Shown: one piece after another, positions 5,300-9,199 of the stretch | Numbering within the stretch: position 1 is the stretch's first letter | Layout of the letters: each line of letters starts with the position of its first letter | Origin: Pasteurellaceae bacterium | Lineage (GTDB): Bacteria; Pseudomonadota; Gammaproteobacteria; Enterobacterales; Pasteurellaceae | Assembly (NCBI GenBank): GCA_900756875.1 | Contig: CAAELW010000007.1 | Coordinates: 1 to 9,199, forward strand | Length of the DNA: 9,199 nucleotides | Direction of reading: 5' to 3' | Notes under the pieces: generated by a model | Seen by the model: only the letters and a program-made list of their open reading frames with translations | Told to the model about the DNA's origin: nothing | Database searches by the model: none | Program-made: the position numbers and the translations under genes

Positions 5300-6220
5300 A
5301 TGCTCAAGTTTATTTTTAAACGGCTGTTGGAAGCCTTGCCGACGCTGTTTATTTTGATTACTTTTTCTTTCTTTTTGATGCGTCTCGCCCCTGGCAGCCC
5401 GTTCACTTCTGAACGCGCTTATCCGCCAGAAGTCATGGCTAATATCGAAGCGAAGTATCATTTAAATGAACCATTATATAAACAATATTTCCTTTATTTA
5501 GAAAATCTTTCCAAAGGCGATTTTGGTCCCTCTTTTAAATATAAAGACCAATCAGTCAATGATTTAATCGCGTCAGCTTTCCCTGTGTCCATAAAATTGG
5601 GAATGGTGGCCTTCGCCTTTGCAGTCGTGTTAGGGGTAACAGCAGGTACGCTTGCTGCGCTCAATCAAAATAGCCGATGGGATTATATTCTAATGAGCTT
5701 TTCGATGCTTGGCGTCATTATGCCAAGCTTTGTCTTCGCTCCAGTCTTGGTGCTGATTTTCGCCATTTATTTAGGTTGGTTACCCGCTGGCGGTTGGAAT
5801 GGCGGTTCAGCAATGTATATTATTTTGCCTGTAGCATCCTTAACTATCGCTTATGTTGCAGGGATTGCGCGTATCATGCGTGGCTCCATGATTGAAGTAC
5901 TTCATTCCAACTTTATTCGTACCGCTAAAGCCAAAGGACTTTCCACGTCGAGAATCATTTTAAAACATGCTTTACGCCCTGCTCTTTTACCCGTGATAAC
6001 CTATTTAGGCCCCGCTTTCGTAGGGATTATTACCGGCTCAATGGTTATCGAAAGCGTATTTGGTTTACCTGGCATGGGATTATTATTTGTAAACGGCGCA
6101 TTGAACCGCGATTATTCATTAGTTTTGAGCCTCACCATTTTAGTGGGGACATTAACCATTTTATTTAATGCGATTGTGGATATTTTATACGCCATCATCG
6201 ATCCAAAAATTCGTTATTAA
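5300..6220 (+). CDS. oppB: Oligopeptide ABC transporter permease OppB
   Basis: This 306-residue inner-membrane protein is one of the two channel subunits of the Opp importer. It begins MLKFIFKRLLEALPTLFI, typical of OppB/DppB, with a first helix near 9-29, a periplasmic region holding APGSPF (30-35) and NEPLYKQY (56-63), and about five further helices near 100-122, 131-160, 172-190, 232-252 and 274-300. The EAA loop that docks on the ATPases is RTAKAKGLS...ILKHALRPALLP at about 207-231, with its conserved glycine at 213. It ends DPKIRY, as is common in this subfamily. Start chosen at ATG 5300 with GGAG upstream. The oppC ATG follows 9 bases after the stop, with its ribosome binding site AAGGA beginning inside the oppB stop codon, which suggests coupled translation. 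Call secure. Confidence 0.97.
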   Translation: MLKFIFKRLLEALPTLFILITFSFFLMRLAPGSPFTSERAYPPEVMANIEAKYHLNEPLYKQYFLYLENLSKGDFGPSFKYKDQSVNDLIASAFPVSIKLGMVAFAFAVVLGVTAGTLAALNQNSRWDYILMSFSMLGVIMPSFVFAPVLVLIFAIYLGWLPAGGWNGGSAMYIILPVASLTIAYVAGIARIMRGSMIEVLHSNFIRTAKAKGLSTSRIILKHALRPALLPVITYLGPAFVGIITGSMVIESVFGLPGMGLLFVNGALNRDYSLVLSLTILVGTLTILFNAIVDILYAIIDPKIRY

Positions 6221-6229
6221 GGATAAATT

Positions 6230-7165
6230 ATGACAGATTATCGTACTCAGCCGATTAATCAGAAAAATGCGGATTTTGTGGAACAAGTGGCTGACCGTAT
6301 TGAAGAAATGCAACTGGAAGGCCGCAGTCTATGGCAAGATGCGAAACGCCGTTTTTTCCGCAACAAAGCGGCCGTTGCCAGTCTCATTATTTTGGCATTT
6401 ATTATTATATTTATTACTATAGCGCCTTGGTTCTTCCCATTTACCTATGAAGATACCGATTGGAATATGATGAGCACCGCACCAACAATGGAAGGCTATC
6501 ACTTCTTCGGTACCGATGCCTCGGGTCGCGACTTATTGGTACGTACTGCTATCGGTGGACGTATTTCCTTATTGGTCGGTATTGCTGGTGCGTTCATTTC
6601 CGTGACTATCGGCACAATTTATGGGGCTATTTCCGGTTATGTAGGCGGTAAAACAGATATGTTGATGATGCGCTTTTTAGAGATTCTCAGCTCATTTCCA
6701 TTTATGTTTTTCGTAATTTTGCTGGTGACCTTTTTTGGCCAAAACATTTTCTTAATTTTTATCGCTATCGGTGCCATTGCTTGGCTTGGCCTTGCACGTA
6801 TTGTGCGTGGACAAACGCTCAGCCTAAAAAATAAAGAATTCGTCGAAGCCGCCATCGTTTGTGGCGTACCTCGTCGCCAAATCATTTTGAAACACATCAT
6901 TCCAAATGTATTAGGCTTAGTAGCAGTTTATGCCTCGCTTGAAGTTCCGGGACTCATTCTATTTGAATCATTCTTAAGCTTCTTAGGATTAGGAACTCAG
7001 GAGCCAATGAGTAGTTGGGGTGCACTCTTAAGTGATGGTGCTGCACAAATGGAAGTGTCGCCTTGGTTACTAATTTTCCCGGCATTTTTCCTTTGCCTTA
7101 CCCTATTTTGTTTTAACTTTATCGGTGACGGGTTGCGTGATGCACTCGATCCGAAAGATAGATAG
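6230..7165 (+). CDS. oppC: Oligopeptide ABC transporter permease OppC
   Basis: The product is 311 residues, slightly longer than E. coli OppC (about 302). It pairs with OppB to form the membrane channel. The N-terminal cytoplasmic part (1-46) contains SLWQDAKRRFFRNKAA, the OppC_N signature, ahead of a first helix near 47-68. The periplasmic segment carries HFFGTDASGRDLLVR at 91-105, the hallmark GTD-GRD motif of OppC/DppC permeases. Further helices lie near 112-137, 158-188, 228-250 and 277-298. The EAA loop is FVEAAIVCGVPRRQIILKH at 204-222, and the protein ends LRDALDPKDR. Its stop codon TAG overlaps the AGGAG that serves oppD, 9 bases before that ATG, suggesting coupling. Intact; call secure. 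Confidence 0.97.
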   Translation: MTDYRTQPINQKNADFVEQVADRIEEMQLEGRSLWQDAKRRFFRNKAAVASLIILAFIIIFITIAPWFFPFTYEDTDWNMMSTAPTMEGYHFFGTDASGRDLLVRTAIGGRISLLVGIAGAFISVTIGTIYGAISGYVGGKTDMLMMRFLEILSSFPFMFFVILLVTFFGQNIFLIFIAIGAIAWLGLARIVRGQTLSLKNKEFVEAAIVCGVPRRQIILKHIIPNVLGLVAVYASLEVPGLILFESFLSFLGLGTQEPMSSWGALLSDGAAQMEVSPWLLIFPAFFLCLTLFCFNFIGDGLRDALDPKDR

Positions 7166-7174
7166 GAGCGAATA

Positions 7175-8146
7175 ATGAATCCTTTATTAGATGTAAAAAA
7201 TCTCTACGTTCGCTTCAAAACACCAGATGGCGTCGTCACAGCAGTCAATGACTTAAACTTCACGCTGAATGCAGGAAGCACGCTCGGTATTGTAGGTGAA
7301 AGTGGTTCAGGCAAGTCGCAAACAGCCTTTGCTTTAATGGGTTTATTGGCAGCCAACGGTGAAGTGGAAGGTTCGGCCATTTTTGAAGGTAAAGAATTAG
7401 TTAATTTACCGAATGCTGAGTTGAATAAAATCCGCGCCGAGCAAATTTCCATGATTTTCCAAGATCCGATGACGTCACTCAACCCATACATGAAAATCGG
7501 TGAACAACTCATGGAAGTGCTGCAATTGCACAAAGGTTATGATAAACAAACTGCCTTTGCTGAATCCGTGAAAATGTTAGATGCAGTTAAAATGCCAGAA
7601 GCTAAAAAACGCATGGGCATGTATCCGCACGAGTTTTCTGGCGGTATGCGTCAACGGGTGATGATTGCGATGGCCTTATTATGCCGTCCAAAACTACTCA
7701 TTGCAGATGAACCAACAACCGCTTTGGACGTGACCGTTCAAGCACAAATCATGACCTTGTTAAATGAGTTAAAACGCGAATTTAATACTGCAATTATTAT
7801 GATTACCCATGATCTTGGTGTGGTAGCAGGTATTTGCGATCAAGTCATGGTGATGTATGCTGGACGAACCATGGAATACGGCACAGCGGAACAAATTTTC
7901 TATCATCCGACTCATCCTTATTCCATTGGCTTAATGGATGCTATTCCTCGCTTAGACAGCAATGAAGAACACTTGCTCACCATTCCTGGCAATCCACCGA
8001 ATTTATTGCATTTGCCAAAAGGTTGTCCATTCTCACCTCGTTGCCAATTTGCTACCGAACAATGCCAAACTGCGCCAAAACTGACTACATTTAATCACGG
8101 TCAATTACGTAATTGTTGGTTACCAGCGGAGAAATTTAACTTATGA
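7175..8146 (+). CDS. oppD: Oligopeptide ABC transporter ATPase OppD
   Basis: This 323-residue cytoplasmic ABC ATPase works as a heterodimer with OppF. Visible motifs are Walker A GESGSGKS (41-48), Q-loop Gln96 in FQDPMTSLNP, ABC signature FSGGM (154-158; Met replaces the usual Gln, as is typical for OppD/DppD), Walker B LLIADE with catalytic Glu179, D-loop ALD (183-185) and switch His212. The C-terminal oligo_HPY region has GCPFSPRC with Cys284 and Cys290, then Cys297 and Cys314. This is the four-cysteine pattern that binds a [4Fe-4S] cluster in related Opp/Dpp ATPases. Its TGA overlaps the oppF start (ATGA at 8143-8146), a standard translational coupling arrangement that favours equal amounts of the two ATPases. 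Call secure. Confidence 0.97.
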   Translation: MNPLLDVKNLYVRFKTPDGVVTAVNDLNFTLNAGSTLGIVGESGSGKSQTAFALMGLLAANGEVEGSAIFEGKELVNLPNAELNKIRAEQISMIFQDPMTSLNPYMKIGEQLMEVLQLHKGYDKQTAFAESVKMLDAVKMPEAKKRMGMYPHEFSGGMRQRVMIAMALLCRPKLLIADEPTTALDVTVQAQIMTLLNELKREFNTAIIMITHDLGVVAGICDQVMVMYAGRTMEYGTAEQIFYHPTHPYSIGLMDAIPRLDSNEEHLLTIPGNPPNLLHLPKGCPFSPRCQFATEQCQTAPKLTTFNHGQLRNCWLPAEKFNL

Positions 8147-9141
8147 CAGTCTCAAACAACAAAGAATTACTCCTTGAAGTCAATCACTTAGGCGTCAGTT
8201 TTAAAATTAAAAATGAGAAATCCCTTTTCTTCGCCAAACCGCAAACCTTAAAAGCAGTGAAGGATGTGTCTTTTAAACTTTACTCAGGTGAAACTCTCGG
8301 TGTAGTGGGTGAATCCGGTTGCGGTAAATCCACACTTGCACGCGCTATTATCGGTTTAGTCGAAGCGAGCGAAGGGGAAATCTTGTGGCTTGGTAAAAAT
8401 TTACGAAAACAATCAGCCAAACAATGGAAAGAAACGCGTAAAGATATTCAAATGATTTTCCAAGATCCACTCGCCTCTCTCAATCCGCGAATGAATATTG
8501 GCGAAATCATTGCTGAGCCATTAAAGATCTACCAACCGCACTTAAGTGCCGCTGAAGTGAAAGAAAAAGTACAAGCCATGATGTTGAAAGTCGGGCTTTT
8601 ACCCAACTTGATTAACCGCTATCCGCATGAGTTTTCTGGTGGCCAATGTCAGCGTATCGGTATCGCTCGCGCGTTAATCATTGAGCCGAAAATGATCATT
8701 TGTGATGAGCCTGTTTCTGCTCTCGATGTGTCTATTCAGGCTCAAGTGGTGAATTTATTGAAATCCCTGCAAAAAGAAATGGGGCTTTCCTTAATTTTCA
8801 TCGCTCATGATTTGGCGGTGGTAAAACACATTTCTGACCGCGTGTTAGTGATGTATTTAGGCAATGCCATGGAATTAGGCAGTGATGAGGAGGTATATAA
8901 CAATACCAAACATCCTTATACCAAAGCCTTAATGTCTGCAGTTCCGATTCCCGATCCAAAATTGGAACGCAATAAATCCATCGAATTACTTGAAGGTGAT
9001 TTGCCTTCTCCAATTAATCCGCCGTCTGGTTGCGTGTTCCGTACTCGCTGCCTAAAAGCTGATGAAAATTGTGCGAAACAAAAACCACCTTTAACCAGCC
9101 AAAACAACAGCCATTTTGTGGCTTGTTTGAAAGTCTTATAA
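8143..9141 (+). CDS. oppF: Oligopeptide ABC transporter ATPase OppF
   Basis: This 332-residue protein is the second ATPase of the Opp importer. Motifs: Walker A GESGCGKS (56-63), Q-loop Gln107 in FQDPLASLNPR, signature FSGGQ (164-168), Walker B MIICDE with Glu189, D-loop ALD (193-195) and switch His222. The insertion after the first strand, LFFAKPQTLKAVKDVSF (28-44), is typical of OppF/DppF. The C-terminal region has GDLPSPINPPSGC with Cys297, then Cys303, Cys310 and Cys328, again the four-cysteine [4Fe-4S] pattern. The ATG lies within the oppD stop (ATGA); GGAG at 8128-8131 is 11 bases upstream, rather far, so initiation probably relies on coupling. A USS lies inside the gene at 8535-8543. 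The operon ends here with a USS-pair terminator. Call secure. Confidence 0.97.
   Translation: MTVSNNKELLLEVNHLGVSFKIKNEKSLFFAKPQTLKAVKDVSFKLYSGETLGVVGESGCGKSTLARAIIGLVEASEGEILWLGKNLRKQSAKQWKETRKDIQMIFQDPLASLNPRMNIGEIIAEPLKIYQPHLSAAEVKEKVQAMMLKVGLLPNLINRYPHEFSGGQCQRIGIARALIIEPKMIICDEPVSALDVSIQAQVVNLLKSLQKEMGLSLIFIAHDLAVVKHISDRVLVMYLGNAMELGSDEEVYNNTKHPYTKALMSAVPIPDPKLERNKSIELLEGDLPSPINPPSGCVFRTRCLKADENCAKQKPPLTSQNNSHFVACLKVL
8535..8551 (-). repeat. USS within oppF, overlapping a 12-bp palindrome
   Basis: ACCGCACTT (8535-8543) is an exact USS core. It runs directly into AAGTGCCGC, which resembles an opposing USS with two changes, so that GCACTTAAGTGC (8538-8549) is a perfect 12-bp palindrome. 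The flanking AT tracts expected of a full USS are only partly present. It lies in the codons for QPHLSAA (131-137) of OppF. Confidence 0.85.
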
Positions 9142-9147
9142 AACAAA

Positions 9148-9191
9148 AAGTGCGGTCAAATTCGTTGTTGTTTTTGACCGCACTTATTTTT
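9148..9191 (+). terminator. opp operon terminator formed by an inverted USS pair
   Basis: AAGTGCGGT (9148-9156) and ACCGCACTT (9177-9185) are exact opposing USS cores. With the flanking CAAA/TTTG they make a 13-bp perfect stem (9148-9160 with 9173-9185) and a 12-base loop. The stem is followed by ATTTTTA, and it starts 7 bases after the oppF stop, so this is a good intrinsic terminator. An A-rich run just upstream (AAAACAAAA) would give a U-rich tail on the opposite strand too, so it may be bidirectional. Confidence 0.9.
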
Positions 9192-9199
9192 AGTTGCTA

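Noticed and set aside
5234..5461. Minus-strand open frame of 75 codons across the oppA-oppB gap and the oppB start
   Set aside because: It runs through the USS hairpin and the antisense of oppB, has a low-complexity Lys/Asn/Arg-rich product, and has no recognisable family.
7204..7533. Minus-strand open frame of 109 codons inside oppD
   Set aside because: It is fully antisense to the Walker A and Q-loop region of a clearly coding ABC ATPase; no promoter or family similarity is visible.
8916..9146. Minus-strand open frame of 76 codons over the oppF 3' end
   Set aside because: It is an antisense shadow of the OppF cysteine-rich tail with no convincing start signal; the opp terminator lies immediately upstream of it.
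1..9199. Mobile element, phage remnant, CRISPR array, toxin-antitoxin pair or defence system
   Set aside because: No transposase, integrase, regularly spaced repeats, small gene pairs or atypical coding blocks are visible. All sizeable genes are intact conserved chromosomal families, and the repeats are USS.

Overview
The window reads as an ordinary chromosomal segment of a Haemophilus-type member of the Pasteurellaceae. The 9-base core AAGTGCGGT (or its complement ACCGCACTT) occurs nine times in 9.2 kb. This is the Hin-type DNA uptake signal sequence (USS) of naturally competent Haemophilus, Pasteurella multocida and relatives, as opposed to the Apl-type ACAAGCGGT. The DNA is AT-rich, and the proteins look close to their Enterobacteriaceae and H. 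influenzae counterparts. From memory, in H. influenzae Rd the ridA/mlaA pair lies far from talB/opp, so the join seen here suggests another Haemophilus species such as H. parainfluenzae. The species is not proven from the sequence.

Layout. The left edge (1-103) holds two hairpins and a USS but no gene. Four minus-strand genes follow. ridA (104-493) encodes an enamine/imine deaminase. mlaA (574-1320) encodes the outer-membrane lipoprotein of the Mla phospholipid system. yagU (1525-2148) encodes an inner-membrane DUF1440 protein; its start is corrected here. talB (2348-3301) encodes transaldolase. A 292-bp AT-rich divergent intergenic region (3302-3593) separates talB from the plus-strand oligopeptide ABC transporter operon oppA-oppB-oppC-oppD-oppF (3594-9141), which is complete and ends in a strong terminator.

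How the genes work together. The five Opp proteins form one machine. OppA captures peptides in the periplasm, OppB and OppC form the channel, and OppD and OppF hydrolyse ATP. Both ATPases carry four C-terminal cysteines in the arrangement associated with a [4Fe-4S] cluster. Gaps within oppBCDF are 9 bp or less, and oppD/oppF overlap as ATGA. By contrast, an 80-bp gap with a long hairpin made of two inverted USS lies between oppA and oppB, which fits partial termination and excess binding protein. The minus-strand genes are functionally unrelated housekeeping genes; yagU and talB have their own terminators.

I see no mobile element, CRISPR array, toxin-antitoxin pair, tRNA or rRNA, and no new system. 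The most interesting signals are regulatory: USS pairs used as terminators or attenuators, a GcvB-like target at the oppA start, and a misleading upstream GTG start for yagU inside a USS.
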